Below, one piece after another: positions 1-8,573 of a stretch of DNA of 64,000 nucleotides. Below the pieces are notes generated by a model, which saw only the letters and a program-made list of their open reading frames with translations, was not told the DNA's origin and made no database searches. The DNA lies in contig NZ_BMNK01000008.1 of NCBI RefSeq assembly GCF_014646515.1, positions 362,745 through 426,744 of the forward strand. Direction: 5' to 3'. Positions within the stretch are counted from its first letter, which is position 1; each line of letters begins with the position of its first letter. This stretch comes from Nonomuraea glycinis. GTDB taxonomy: Bacteria; Actinomycetota; Actinomycetes; Streptosporangiales; Streptosporangiaceae. The translations under genes were made by a program, and so were the position numbers.

Positions 1-11
1 AAACCAGATGT

Positions 12-659
12 TCAACGTGGGCTCCTCTGTCCGTAGACGTTCTGATAGCGGTCGTACAGGCGGTCGACGTCGGCCTGCGGGATCGGCAGCGGCTCGCCGA
101 GCTGGCGGGAGATGTGCACGGTACGGGCGACGTCCTCGCACATCACCGCCGCCTTGACCGCCGCCTTGGGGTCCTTGCCGATGGTGAAGACGCCGTGGTT
201 GCGCATGAGGACGGCGGGCGATCGGTGACCCTTGAGCGTCTTGACGATGCCCTGGCCGATGGAGTCGTCGCCGATCAGCGCGAACGGCCCGACCGGGATC
301 TCACCGCCGAACTCGTCGGCCATCGCGGTCAGCACGCACGGGATCGCCTCGTCGCGCGCGGCCCAGGCCGAGGCGTAGGTGGAGTGGGTGTGCACGACGC
401 CGCCCACCTCGGGCAGGTGGCGGTAGACGTAGGCGTGCGCGGCGGTGTCGCTGGACGGGGCGTGCTCCCCCTCCACCAGGTTGCCGTCGAGGTCGCACAC
501 CACCATGGTCTCCGGCGTCAGCTCGTCGTAGGAGACGCCGGAGGGCTTGATGACGAACAGGTCCTCGCCGGGGATCCGGCCGGACACGTTGCCCGCGGTC
601 CAGGCCACCAGCTGGTAGCGGACCAGCTCGGCGTGCAGGTCGCTGACGGTCTTCCTCAT
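12..659 (-). CDS. araD: L-ribulose-5-phosphate 4-epimerase (class II aldolase fold)
   Basis: Predicted to interconvert L-ribulose-5-phosphate and D-xylulose-5-phosphate, the last step of L-arabinose catabolism, in the cytosol. The 215-aa product has the class II aldolase/AraD signatures: GNVSGR near residue 24, the metal-binding HTHS segment near the middle and RNHGV further on. Length is close to the usual 230 aa of bacterial AraD, slightly short at the N-terminus. The ATG at 659 overlaps the araB stop (ATGA), so the two genes are translationally coupled. The gene is the visible end of the chvE-mmsAB-lacI-araBD operon. A generic class II sugar-phosphate aldolase is the alternative, but coupling to a ribulokinase favours AraD. 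Confidence 0.9.
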   Translation of the reverse strand: MRKTVSDLHAELVRYQLVAWTAGNVSGRIPGEDLFVIKPSGVSYDELTPETMVVCDLDGNLVEGEHAPSSDTAAHAYVYRHLPEVGGVVHTHSTYASAWAARDEAIPCVLTAMADEFGGEIPVGPFALIGDDSIGQGIVKTLKGHRSPAVLMRNHGVFTIGKDPKAAVKAAVMCEDVARTVHISRQLGEPLPIPQADVDRLYDRYQNVYGQRSPR

Positions 660-2332
660 GCGCTCGCCTCGTTCCTGATCGCGCGCAGCTTGTGCAGCGC
701 CTTGCCGTCGCCGAAGTGGTCGTGCAGGTTGCGGTACTCGCCGTACAGGCGGTCGTAGGCGTCCGCCCTGGCCGCGTCCGGCACGTACGCGGCCTCGGTG
801 CGCTTGCCCATGGTCGCGGCGGCCGCCTCGATGTCGGTGTACGCGCCCGCCGCGACGGCGGCGTGGATGGCCGAGCCGAGCGCCGGGCCCTGGTCGGAGC
901 CGATCACCGACAGCGGGCGGCGCAGCACGTCGGCGTACACCTGCATGAGGAAGGGGTTCTTCAGCAGGCCGCCGGCGACGACGAACTCCTCGACCGGGAC
1001 GCCGGACTTCTCGAACGTCTCCACGATCATGCGCGCGCCGTAGGCGGTGGACTCGATGAGCGTCCGGTAGACGTCCTCGGGCCTGGTCGCGAGGGTCTGG
1101 CCGATGATCACGCCGGACAGGTTGTGGTCCACCAGGACGGACCGGTTGCCGCCGAACCAGTCGAGCGCGACCAGGCCGTGCTCGCCGACGGCCTGCTTCT
1201 CGGCCAGCGAGGTCAGGTACGCGTGCACGCTGAGGCCCTGCTCGGCGGCCCGCTCGGTGTAGGTGGCGGGCACGAACGAGTCGACGAACCAGGCGAAGAT
1301 GTCGCCGACGGCCGACTGCCCGGCCTCGTAGCCCCACAGGCCGGGCACGATGCCGTCCTGGACGACGCCGCACATGCCGGGAACCTCGGCGAGCCGGTCG
1401 CTGGGCATGATGTGGCAGGTCGAGGTGCCCATGATGGCCACCATCTGACCGGGCCGGACGGCGTCCGCGGCGGCGGCGGTGACGTGCGCGTCCACGTTCC
1501 CGACGGCCACGGCGATGCCCTCGGGCAGCCCGGTCCACTCGGCGGCCCGCGCGGACAGCGTCCCGGCGGACGCGCCGAGCGCGGCCAGCCGAACCCCGCC
1601 CGCCACGTGCTCGCCGACCCGCCCGGTGGCGAGCTTGCTCGTGAAGTCCGCGAAGCCGGGGTTCAGCTCGGCGAGGAAGTCCGCCGACGGATAGGTTCCG
1701 TCCTGAAATATCCCTTTATAACCGGCGGTGCAGATGTTGCGGCTCTCCACGCCGGCGAGCTGCCAGACGATCCAGTCGGCGGCCTCGATCCAGCGCTCGG
1801 CCCGGGCGTAGACCTCGGGGTCCTCCTCCAGCACCTGCAGCGCCTTGGCGAACTCCCACTCCGAGGAGATCTTGCCGCCGTAGCGCGGCAGCCAGGTCTC
1901 GCCGCGCCGGGCGGCCAGCTCGTTGATCCGGTCGGCGTGCGGCTGCGCGGCGTGGTGCTTCCACAGCTTGGGCCACGCGTGCGGGCGCGACGGCGTCTCG
2001 AAGCACAGGGGCGTGCCGTCGGCGGTGGCGGGCAGCACGGTGCAGGCGGTGAAGTCGGTGCCGATGCCGATCACCTCCTCGGGCGCGATGCCCGCGGCGG
2101 CGACGGCCTGGGGCACGGCCAGGCGCAGCACGTCGATCCAGTCCTGCGGCGACTGCAGCGCCCAGTCGGGCCCCAGCCGCACCTCGGAGCCGGGCAGCGC
2201 GCGCTCGATGACGCCGTGCGCGTACTCGTGCACGGCGCTGCCCAGCTCGGCGCCGTCGGCGACGCGGACCACGACGGCACGGCCGGACAACGTGCCGAAG
2301 TCCACGCCGACCACATACTTGTTAACGTTCAC
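656..2332 (-). CDS. araB: Ribulokinase (FGGY carbohydrate kinase)
   Basis: Phosphorylates L-ribulose with ATP in L-arabinose catabolism. The 558-aa length matches the AraB ribulokinase branch, which is longer than xylulokinases. The N-terminal VDFGTLSGRAVV (from about residue 9) is the ribulokinase-type phosphate loop, and the C-terminal half carries a GGLLKNPF segment typical of the FGGY fold. Translation most likely starts at the GTG at 2330-2332, preceded by AGGAG at good spacing. Unusually, this start codon lies inside a LacI-type operator (2319-2333). The stop overlaps the araD start by 4 bases and a LacI gene ends 37 bases upstream, so all belong to one operon. Confidence 0.93.
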   Translation of the reverse strand: MNVNKYVVGVDFGTLSGRAVVVRVADGAELGSAVHEYAHGVIERALPGSEVRLGPDWALQSPQDWIDVLRLAVPQAVAAAGIAPEEVIGIGTDFTACTVLPATADGTPLCFETPSRPHAWPKLWKHHAAQPHADRINELAARRGETWLPRYGGKISSEWEFAKALQVLEEDPEVYARAERWIEAADWIVWQLAGVESRNICTAGYKGIFQDGTYPSADFLAELNPGFADFTSKLATGRVGEHVAGGVRLAALGASAGTLSARAAEWTGLPEGIAVAVGNVDAHVTAAAADAVRPGQMVAIMGTSTCHIMPSDRLAEVPGMCGVVQDGIVPGLWGYEAGQSAVGDIFAWFVDSFVPATYTERAAEQGLSVHAYLTSLAEKQAVGEHGLVALDWFGGNRSVLVDHNLSGVIIGQTLATRPEDVYRTLIESTAYGARMIVETFEKSGVPVEEFVVAGGLLKNPFLMQVYADVLRRPLSVIGSDQGPALGSAIHAAVAAGAYTDIEAAAATMGKRTEAAYVPDAARADAYDRLYGEYRNLHDHFGDGKALHKLRAIRNEASA

Positions 2333-2333
2333 A
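2319..2333 (-). promoter_or_regulatory. LacI-type operator overlapping the araB start codon
   Basis: The 15-mer TTGTTAACGTTCACA on the plus strand is the reverse complement of a motif found at 13256-13270 and, with one change, at 12162-12176. It covers the GTG start of araB, so a bound repressor would block transcription or initiation there. The upstream lacI gene encodes a suitable binder; the assignment is inferred. Confidence 0.6.
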
Positions 2334-2369
2334 CTTGACTCCTGGGGATTGTACGGGCGGGGCAGGCCT

Positions 2370-3386
2370 CTATCGTGCGGGAGCCGTACTGGATCTGACG
2401 ATGAAGGCGGGCGGCACGACCAGCCGCTCGTACGCGACCGGCCCCGAGTCGATCTGCCGCAGCAGCGCCTCGATGCAGCGCCTGCCCACCGCGTCGAAGT
2501 CCTGGCGGACCGTGGTGAGCGGGGGCGAGAAGAACTCCGACTCGGGGATGTCGTCGAAACCCACGACGCTCATCCGGTCGGGGACCTTCACCCCTTCTTC
2601 CGACAGCGCCCGCAGCACCCCGAGCGCCATCTGGTCGTTGGCCGCGAAGACGGCCGTGACCTCGTCCATCGCGGCCAGGCGCCGACCGGCCTCGTAACCC
2701 GTGCGCGGGCTCCAGTCGCCCGGCAGCGGCGGCGGCACCGGGCGGCCCGCCGCCTCCAGCGTGGTGCGCCAGCCCGCGAGCCTGCCCTCGGTCTCCAGCC
2801 AGTCCGGCGGGCCGCTGACGTGCCAGACCGTCTCGTGGCCGAGGTCCAGCAGGTGCCGGGTGGCGAGCCTGGCGCCCTCGAACTGGTCGATGCAGACCAC
2901 CGACACATCGGCCCGGTGGGTGCCCTCCACGGCCACCGCCGGCGTGCCGGAGGGCAGGCTCTCCAGCGCGCGACCGGCCGAGCGCTGCGGGGCGACCACC
3001 ACGACCCCGTCCACGCCCTGCTCGGTGAGGTAGTCGATGGCCGCACGCACGCTGGTGGCGTCGAGGGACTTCAGGCTCACGATGCTGACGAAGTAGCCGG
3101 CCGTCCTGGCCGCCTGCTCGATGCCGTAGATCGTGCTGGCGGGGCCGTACAGCGTGGTGTCGAAGCTCACCACGCCGAGCATCCGCGAGCGCTTGGTGAC
3201 CAGGGCGCGCGCGACCAGGTTGCGGCGGTAGCCGAGCCGGGAGATCGCCTCCTCCACCCGGGCCCGGGTGTCGGCCCGGACGTTGGGGTGGTCGTTGAGC
3301 ACGCGGGAGACCGTCTGGTGCGACACGCCGGCCTCCTTGGCCACGTCGGCCATGACCGGCAGGCGGCGCTTGGGGGTGGTTGCCAC
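2370..3386 (-). CDS. LacI-family transcriptional repressor (paralogue 1)
   Basis: A 338-aa LacI/GalR regulator: helix-turn-helix at about residues 12-31 (MADVAKEAGVSHQTVSRVL), hinge helix, then a periplasmic-binding-protein-like sugar sensor ending in the usual VGFDDIPESEFFSPPLTTV segment. The GTG at 3386 is chosen because GAGGAGAG precedes it at good spacing; an in-frame GTG at 3407 has no such site. The protein lies between mmsB and araB in the same operon. Its HTH and first sensor strands are nearly identical to those of the 12209-13225 regulator, so both probably bind the TTGTTAACGTTCACA-type operators and respond to a pentose. The effector is not visible in the sequence. Confidence 0.92.
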   Translation of the reverse strand: MATTPKRRLPVMADVAKEAGVSHQTVSRVLNDHPNVRADTRARVEEAISRLGYRRNLVARALVTKRSRMLGVVSFDTTLYGPASTIYGIEQAARTAGYFVSIVSLKSLDATSVRAAIDYLTEQGVDGVVVVAPQRSAGRALESLPSGTPAVAVEGTHRADVSVVCIDQFEGARLATRHLLDLGHETVWHVSGPPDWLETEGRLAGWRTTLEAAGRPVPPPLPGDWSPRTGYEAGRRLAAMDEVTAVFAANDQMALGVLRALSEEGVKVPDRMSVVGFDDIPESEFFSPPLTTVRQDFDAVGRRCIEALLRQIDSGPVAYERLVVPPAFIVRSSTAPAR

Positions 3387-3428
3387 GGTCTCTCCTCTCC
3401 TCGGCACCGAGATCGTATTGCGTGGCCG

Positions 3429-4688
3429 TCAGCCCGCCGCGCCCGCCCTGCGCTTGGTCCACACGTCGAAGGCGACGGCCGCGAGCAGCACCGCGCCCTT
3501 GACGAGCATGACCCGCTCGCTCGGCGAGCCGATCAGGGACATGCCGTTGTTGATCACCGCCATGATCAGTCCGCCGGTGAGCGCGCCGACGACCTTGCCG
3601 ACCCCACCCTGTACGGCGGCGCCCCCGATGAAGGCGGCGGCGATGGCGTCCAGCTCGAAGGAGTTGCCCGCGGTCGGGCCCGCCTGGTTGAGCCGCCCGG
3701 CGAAGATGATGCCGGCGATGGCCGACAGCACGCCCATGTTGACGAAGATCCAGAAGACGACCTTCTTCACCTTGACGCCGGACATCACGGCCGCCTGGAG
3801 GTTGCCGCCGATGGCGTAGATCTGCCGGCCGAAGACCGTGCGGTTGGCCATCAGGGAGTAGGCCAGCACCAGGATCGCCAGCAGCACCAGCACCCAGGGC
3901 AGGTTGTTGAACCGGGCCAGCTGCACGACCAGGAAGAGGATCAGCCCGGCGCCGGCCGCCATCTTGAGCACGAACATCGCCATCGGCTCCACGACCTGGC
4001 CGTAGCCGGCCCGCGCGGCGCGGCTGCGCCACTGCGAGGCGACCATGCCGGCGATCGCGGTCACGCCGATCAGCAGGCTGAACAGGTCGGCGCCGCCCAG
4101 CGGGCCGAGGCCGATGTTGCCGAGGTAGCCGCTGGTGAAGCCGTTGGCCAGGGTGCGGACCTGGTCGGGGAACGGGCCGATGCCCTGGTTGCCCAGCACG
4201 GTCATGGTGAGCGCGCGGAACAGCAGCATGCCGGCCAGCGTCACGATGAACGCCGGGATGCCGAAGTAGGCGATCCAGTAGCCCTGCCAGGCGCCGATGA
4301 GGCCACCGGCGACGACCGTGATCAGCAGGGCGAGCGGCCACGGCAGGCCCATGTTCACCATGAGCACCGCGGCCAGCGCTCCGGTGACCGCCACCACCGA
4401 GCCCACCGACAGGTCGATGTGGCCGGCGATGATGACCAGGATCATGCCGATCGCCAGGATCAGCACGTAGGAGTTCTGGACGATGATGTTGGAGATGTTC
4501 TGCGGCTGGAGCAGGGCGCCGTCCGTCAGCACCCAGAACAGCGCGACGATCAGGGCGAAGGCGATGTAGATGCCGCTCGCGCGCAGGTTGAGCGAGAGTC
4601 CGCCCAGTGACACCTGGCCCGGCCGCCTGGGCCCTTCAGGTCCGCCCTTCGCGCCGACCTTCACCTCGGCGGGCGTGATGCTGCTCAT
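3429..4688 (-). CDS. mmsB: Multiple-monosaccharide ABC transporter permease (MmsB/GguB type)
   Basis: Inner-membrane channel subunit of a CUT2-class monosaccharide importer. The 419-aa product has a short cytosolic N-terminus followed by many hydrophobic helices, an IDLSVGSVVA segment and a C-terminal ELDAIAAAFIGGAAV stretch typical of RbsC/XylH-like permeases. Its length matches the larger GguB/MmsB group rather than 320-aa RbsC. The ATG at 4688 was chosen over upstream starts because it lies just past the end of mmsA (stop at 4694) and gives the expected MSSITPAE N-terminus. It works with MmsA and ChvE encoded immediately upstream. Confidence 0.92.
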   Translation of the reverse strand: MSSITPAEVKVGAKGGPEGPRRPGQVSLGGLSLNLRASGIYIAFALIVALFWVLTDGALLQPQNISNIIVQNSYVLILAIGMILVIIAGHIDLSVGSVVAVTGALAAVLMVNMGLPWPLALLITVVAGGLIGAWQGYWIAYFGIPAFIVTLAGMLLFRALTMTVLGNQGIGPFPDQVRTLANGFTSGYLGNIGLGPLGGADLFSLLIGVTAIAGMVASQWRSRAARAGYGQVVEPMAMFVLKMAAGAGLILFLVVQLARFNNLPWVLVLLAILVLAYSLMANRTVFGRQIYAIGGNLQAAVMSGVKVKKVVFWIFVNMGVLSAIAGIIFAGRLNQAGPTAGNSFELDAIAAAFIGGAAVQGGVGKVVGALTGGLIMAVINNGMSLIGSPSERVMLVKGAVLLAAVAFDVWTKRRAGAAG

Positions 4689-4693
4689 TGGAG

Positions 4694-6223
4694 CTACTCC
4701 TGTCCCTTGGTCATGAGATGCATGAGGCGTTCCTGCGTGGCTTCCTCGCGGGGCAGCTCGCCGGTGATCCGGCCTTCGCAGAGCGCGTAGACGCGGTCGC
4801 ACAGGCCGAGCAGCTCAGGCAGCTCCGAGGAGATCACCAGGACCGCCTTGCCCTCGTCGGCCAGGCGATTGATGATCGTGTAGATCTCGTACTTGGCGCC
4901 GACGTCGATGCCTCGGGTCGGCTCGTCGAGGATGAGCACGTCGGGCTCGGTGAGGATCCACTTGGAGAGCACGACCTTCTGCTGGTTGCCGCCGCTGAGC
5001 TTGCCGACGACGCTCGACACGCTGGGCGCCTTGATGTTCATGCTCTTGTGGAAGCCCTCGGCGACCCGGTATTCCTCGTGCTCGTCCACGAAGCCGCGCC
5101 GCGACAGGCCGCTCAGCCCGGCGGCGGAGATGTTGCGCTTGATGTCCTCGATGAGGTTGAGGCCGTATCTCTTGCGGTCCTCGGTGGCGTAGGCGAGGCC
5201 GTGCTTGATCGCGTCCTGGACGCTGCGGATCTCGACCGGCCGGCCGTTCTTGAAGATCTTGCCGGAGATGTGCACGCCGTAGGTCCGGCCGAACACGCTC
5301 ATGGCGAGCTCGGTACGGCCCGCGCCCATGAGTCCGGCGAGCCCGACGATCTCGCCCCTGCGCACGTTGAGCGAGGCGCCGTCGACGACCTTGCGGCCGG
5401 GCTGGCTCGGGCTGTAGACGGTCCAGTCCTCGATGCGCAGCGCCTCCTCGCCGATCGTCGGCTGGTGCGGCGGGAAGCGGCTGTCGAGGGCGCGGCCGAC
5501 CATCCCGGAGATGATCCGGTCCTCGCTCACGCCGTCGCCCGCCATGTCCAGCGTCTCGATCGTGCGGCCGTCCCGGATGATCGTGACGGAGTCGGCGATG
5601 GCGATGACCTCGTTGAGCTTGTGGGAGATGATCACGCAGGTGATGCCGCTCTCGCGCAGCCCGCGCAGCAGGTCGAGCAGGTGCGCGGAGTCGTCGTCGT
5701 TGAGCGCCGCGGTCGGCTCGTCAAGGATGAGGAGTTTGACCTCCTTCGACAGCGCCTTGGCGATCTCGACGAGCTGCTGCTTGCCGACGCCGATGTCGGT
5801 GACGACCGTCGTCGGGTTCTCCCGCAGGCCGACCCGCTCCATGAGCTGGGCGGCCTCGAAGTTGGTACGGTTCCAGTCGATCAGGCCGCGCTTGGCCCGT
5901 TCGTTGCCGAGGAAGATGTTCTCGGCGATCGACAGTTGCGGGCTGAGCGCCAGCTCCTGGTGGATGATGACGATGCCGGCGTGCTCGCTGTCGCGGATGC
6001 TGCCGAACGCGCACTTCTCGCCCTCGAAGGTGATCTCCCCTTCGTAGGTTCCGTGCGGGTAGACCCCGGACAGCACTTTCATCAGCGTCGACTTGCCGGC
6101 GCCGTTCTCGCCGCAGATGGCGTGGATCTCGCCCCGCCGCACGGACAGGGTGACGTCCTGCAGCGCCTTCACGCCGGGGAACGTCTTGGTGATCCCGCTC
6201 ATCCGCAAGATGTGATCGGTCAT
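4694..6223 (-). CDS. mmsA: Multiple-monosaccharide ABC transporter ATP-binding protein (MmsA/GguA type)
   Basis: Energising subunit with two fused ATPase domains, as in all CUT2 sugar importers. The 509-aa product has a first Walker A GENGAGKST at residues 38-46, a Walker B LLILDEPTAAL, then a second domain with signature LSGGNQQK and Walker B VLILDEPTRGID. The second domain has GLMGAGRTE in place of a full Walker A lysine motif, a degeneration normal for this family. It sits between chvE and mmsB. Two stem-loops lie between chvE and this gene and may set a higher level for the binding protein. Confidence 0.95.
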   Translation of the reverse strand: MTDHILRMSGITKTFPGVKALQDVTLSVRRGEIHAICGENGAGKSTLMKVLSGVYPHGTYEGEITFEGEKCAFGSIRDSEHAGIVIIHQELALSPQLSIAENIFLGNERAKRGLIDWNRTNFEAAQLMERVGLRENPTTVVTDIGVGKQQLVEIAKALSKEVKLLILDEPTAALNDDDSAHLLDLLRGLRESGITCVIISHKLNEVIAIADSVTIIRDGRTIETLDMAGDGVSEDRIISGMVGRALDSRFPPHQPTIGEEALRIEDWTVYSPSQPGRKVVDGASLNVRRGEIVGLAGLMGAGRTELAMSVFGRTYGVHISGKIFKNGRPVEIRSVQDAIKHGLAYATEDRKRYGLNLIEDIKRNISAAGLSGLSRRGFVDEHEEYRVAEGFHKSMNIKAPSVSSVVGKLSGGNQQKVVLSKWILTEPDVLILDEPTRGIDVGAKYEIYTIINRLADEGKAVLVISSELPELLGLCDRVYALCEGRITGELPREEATQERLMHLMTKGQE

Positions 6224-6230
6224 GTCTCAA

Positions 6231-6274
6231 GCCCCTCGGTCAGGGGCTCCGGGGGCGGTGGACCGCCCCCGGAG
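6231..6274 (-). other. Intercistronic stem-loops between chvE and mmsA
   Basis: Two adjacent inverted repeats: GCCCCT/AGGGGC (6231-6236 with 6242-6247), and a 13-bp perfect arm pair at 6247-6259 and 6262-6274. No T-run follows on the minus strand. Such structures after a binding-protein gene often protect its mRNA or cause partial termination; this role is inferred. Confidence 0.6.
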
Positions 6275-6281
6275 CACGCCC

Positions 6282-7400
6282 TTACTTGAGCTGGTCCTCG
6301 GTGTAGTAGTTGGCGCCGATGATGACGTCCTTGTAGTTGCTCTTGTCGACGATGACCGGGTCGAGCAGGAACGAGGGGACGACCTTGTTGCCGTTGTCGT
6401 AGTCCTTGGTGTTGTTCACCTCGGGCTTGCCGCCCTTGAGCACCGCGTCGGCCATCTTGACGGTGGTCTCCGCGAGCGTGCGGGTGTCCTTGAAGATGGT
6501 GGAGTACTGCTCGTCGGCGACGATCGACTTGACCGAGGCGAGCTCGGCGTCCTGGCCGGTCACGACCGGGTACTTCTGGCTGCCGGTGCCGTAGCCGCTG
6601 CTCTTGAGCGCCGACAGGATGCCGATGGACAGGCCGTCGTACGGCGACAGGACGCCGTCGACCTTGGTGTCACCGGTGTAGGTCTTGGTGATGATGTCCT
6701 CCATCCGCTTCTGCGCGGTGGCGGGGTCCCAGCGGAGGATGGCGGCGGTCTTGAAGTCGGTCTGGCCGCTCTTGACCACCAGGGTGCCGTCGTCGATCTT
6801 CGGCTGGAGGATCGACATGGCGCCGTTCCAGAAGAACGTGGCGTTGTTGTCGTCGGGCGAGCCGCCGAACAGCTCGACGTTGAACGGGCCCTTCTCGCCC
6901 TTGTCGACGCCGAGGCCGGCCAGGAGCGAGGACGCCTGCTGCACGCCGACCTTGAAGTTGTCGAAGGTGGCGTAGTAGTCGACGTTCGGGCTGTTGCGGA
7001 TCAGCCGGTCGTAGGCGATGACCGGGATCTTGTTGTCGGCCGCCTGCTGCAGTTGGGAGGTGATCGCGGTGCCGTCGATCGAGGCGATGATCAGGAGCTT
7101 GGCGCCCTTGGTGATCTGGTTCTCGATCTGGTTGGCCTGGGTGGGGATGTCGTTCTCGGCGTACTGCAGGTCGACCTTGTAGCCGAGCTTCTCCAGCTGC
7201 GCCTTGACGTTGTCGCCGTCGTGGATCCACCGCTCGGACGACTTGGTCGGCATGGTGACGCCGATCAGGGCGCCGGCGTTGCCGCCCTCGGCCCCCGCCG
7301 ACGGCTGAACGTCGACCGTCTTCTGGCTGGAGCCGCAGGCCGTCATGGTCGCGGCGAGCGCGATGGCGGACACCAGTCCGCCGAGTCGAGCCAACCTCAT
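6282..7400 (-). CDS. chvE: ChvE-like monosaccharide-binding lipoprotein
   Basis: Extracytoplasmic sugar-binding subunit for MmsA/MmsB. The 372-aa precursor has a short basic N-terminus, a hydrophobic stretch and a lipobox ending TMTAC with the acylated Cys at residue 22. The mature part reads IGVTMPTKSSERWIHDGDN, characteristic of the ChvE/multiple-sugar-binding group. ChvE homologues bind arabinose, glucose, galactose or xylose, and beside araBD L-arabinose is the likeliest ligand. The ATG at 7400 is preceded by GAGGAG. It is first in its operon, behind a promoter with TTGACA and an embedded LacI operator. Confidence 0.92.
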   Translation of the reverse strand: MRLARLGGLVSAIALAATMTACGSSQKTVDVQPSAGAEGGNAGALIGVTMPTKSSERWIHDGDNVKAQLEKLGYKVDLQYAENDIPTQANQIENQITKGAKLLIIASIDGTAITSQLQQAADNKIPVIAYDRLIRNSPNVDYYATFDNFKVGVQQASSLLAGLGVDKGEKGPFNVELFGGSPDDNNATFFWNGAMSILQPKIDDGTLVVKSGQTDFKTAAILRWDPATAQKRMEDIITKTYTGDTKVDGVLSPYDGLSIGILSALKSSGYGTGSQKYPVVTGQDAELASVKSIVADEQYSTIFKDTRTLAETTVKMADAVLKGGKPEVNNTKDYDNGNKVVPSFLLDPVIVDKSNYKDVIIGANYYTEDQLK

Positions 7401-7508
7401 CGGGTTTCTCCTCGCATGGGGCTTTCGGCAGTAGGTGCTGCCGTCGATACAGGGGGATAGATCACAGAGAGTGATAAATCGGGATAAAGCTCTCGTACGT
7501 TCTCGCAG

Positions 7509-7537
7509 ATTGTTATCGCTAACAACGGGACTGTCAA
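7509..7537 (-). promoter_or_regulatory. chvE promoter with embedded LacI operator
   Basis: On the minus strand TTGACA (7532-7537) is followed after 17 bases by AACAAT (7509-7514). Between and over them lies the near-perfect palindrome TTGTTATCGCTAACAA (7510-7525), a LacI-family operator. A repressor bound there would cover the -10 box. The start of chvE is about 110 bases downstream, leaving a leader of roughly 100 bases. Confidence 0.7.
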
Positions 7538-7586
7538 TGGCTGTCGGCAACCTCCAGGAAACGTTCGGGTAACGCTCGGCCCCAGG

Positions 7587-8573
7587 TCAGCGGCGTGTCC
7601 TGGTTGAGAATAGGCGCTGCAGAAGGATGAAGACGAACAGCAGCAGCCCAATGAAGATCTTTGTCCACCAGGAGCTGAGCGTGCCCTGGAAGCTGAGGAT
7701 CGTCTGGATCAGCCCGAGGACGAGCACGCCCAGCACGGTGCCGAACAGGAACCCGGTGCCGCCCGTCAGCAGTGTGCCGCCGATGACGACCGCCGCGATG
7801 GCGTCCAGCTCCATGCCGCTCGCGTGCAGGCCGTACCCGGACAGGGTGTAGAACGACAGCAGGACCCCGCCGAGCGCGGAGCAGAAGCCCGAGATCGTGT
7901 AGACAGTGATCTTCGTCCGGCCCACCGGCAGGCCCATCAACACCGCCGACTGCTCGCTCCCGCCGGTGGCGTACACCGCCCGGCCGAGGCGCGTGTAGTG
8001 CAGCACGTAGGCCCCGACCAGCACCACCACGAGGGCGACGAGCACGCTCGGCGAGATCCACAGATCGGCGAACAGGTCGATCCTGGTCTGCGCGAACGCG
8101 GTGAACGTCGGGTCGTCGATCGGGATCGACTCGGTGCCGATCGTGTAGCACAGGCCCCTGGCCAGGAACATCCCGGCCAGCGTGGCGATGAACGGCTGGA
8201 TCTCGAAGGCGTGGATCAGATAGCCCATGATCAGCCCCAGGGTGGAGCCGACGAGCAGCACCAGCGGGATCACCACGTACGGCGGCCAGCCCGGCCCGGC
8301 CATCAGGCCGGCCGAGATCATCGTGGACAGCGCCACCACCGAGCCCACCGACAGGTCGATCCCGCCGGTGAGGATCACGAACGTCATGCCGACGGCCACG
8401 ACCAGCAGGAAGGCGTTGTCGACGAAGACGTTGAGCACGACCTGCCCGGTGGCGAACCCGTCGTAGCGGATCCCGCCCACCACGAACATCGCCACGAACA
8501 GGCACGCGGTCACCAGGACCGGGACGTACCTGGCCGGGATGGTCCGGCCACCGCCCAGCGTCAGCGTCGTCAT
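7587..8573 (-). CDS. yjfF: Furanose-type sugar ABC transporter permease (YjfF-like)
   Basis: Second permease of a YtfQRT-YjfF-type importer. The 328-aa product aligns by eye along its length with E. coli YjfF: DNAFLLVVAVGMTFVILTGG near the N-terminus, an EIQPFIATLAGMF stretch, and GTLSSWWTKIFIGLLLFVFILLQ at the C-terminus. The ATG at 8573 overlaps the ytfT stop as ATGA. YtfQRT-YjfF systems take up furanose sugars (galactofuranose in E. coli); here an arabinofuranose substrate is inferred from the GH127 and ara genes. It is the last gene of its operon, ending 186 bases before chvE. Confidence 0.9.
   Translation of the reverse strand: MTTLTLGGGRTIPARYVPVLVTACLFVAMFVVGGIRYDGFATGQVVLNVFVDNAFLLVVAVGMTFVILTGGIDLSVGSVVALSTMISAGLMAGPGWPPYVVIPLVLLVGSTLGLIMGYLIHAFEIQPFIATLAGMFLARGLCYTIGTESIPIDDPTFTAFAQTRIDLFADLWISPSVLVALVVVLVGAYVLHYTRLGRAVYATGGSEQSAVLMGLPVGRTKITVYTISGFCSALGGVLLSFYTLSGYGLHASGMELDAIAAVVIGGTLLTGGTGFLFGTVLGVLVLGLIQTILSFQGTLSSWWTKIFIGLLLFVFILLQRLFSTRTRR

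Noticed and set aside
1..11. Start of araA at the left edge
   Set aside because: Only 11 bases remain after the araD stop, too few to support a call.
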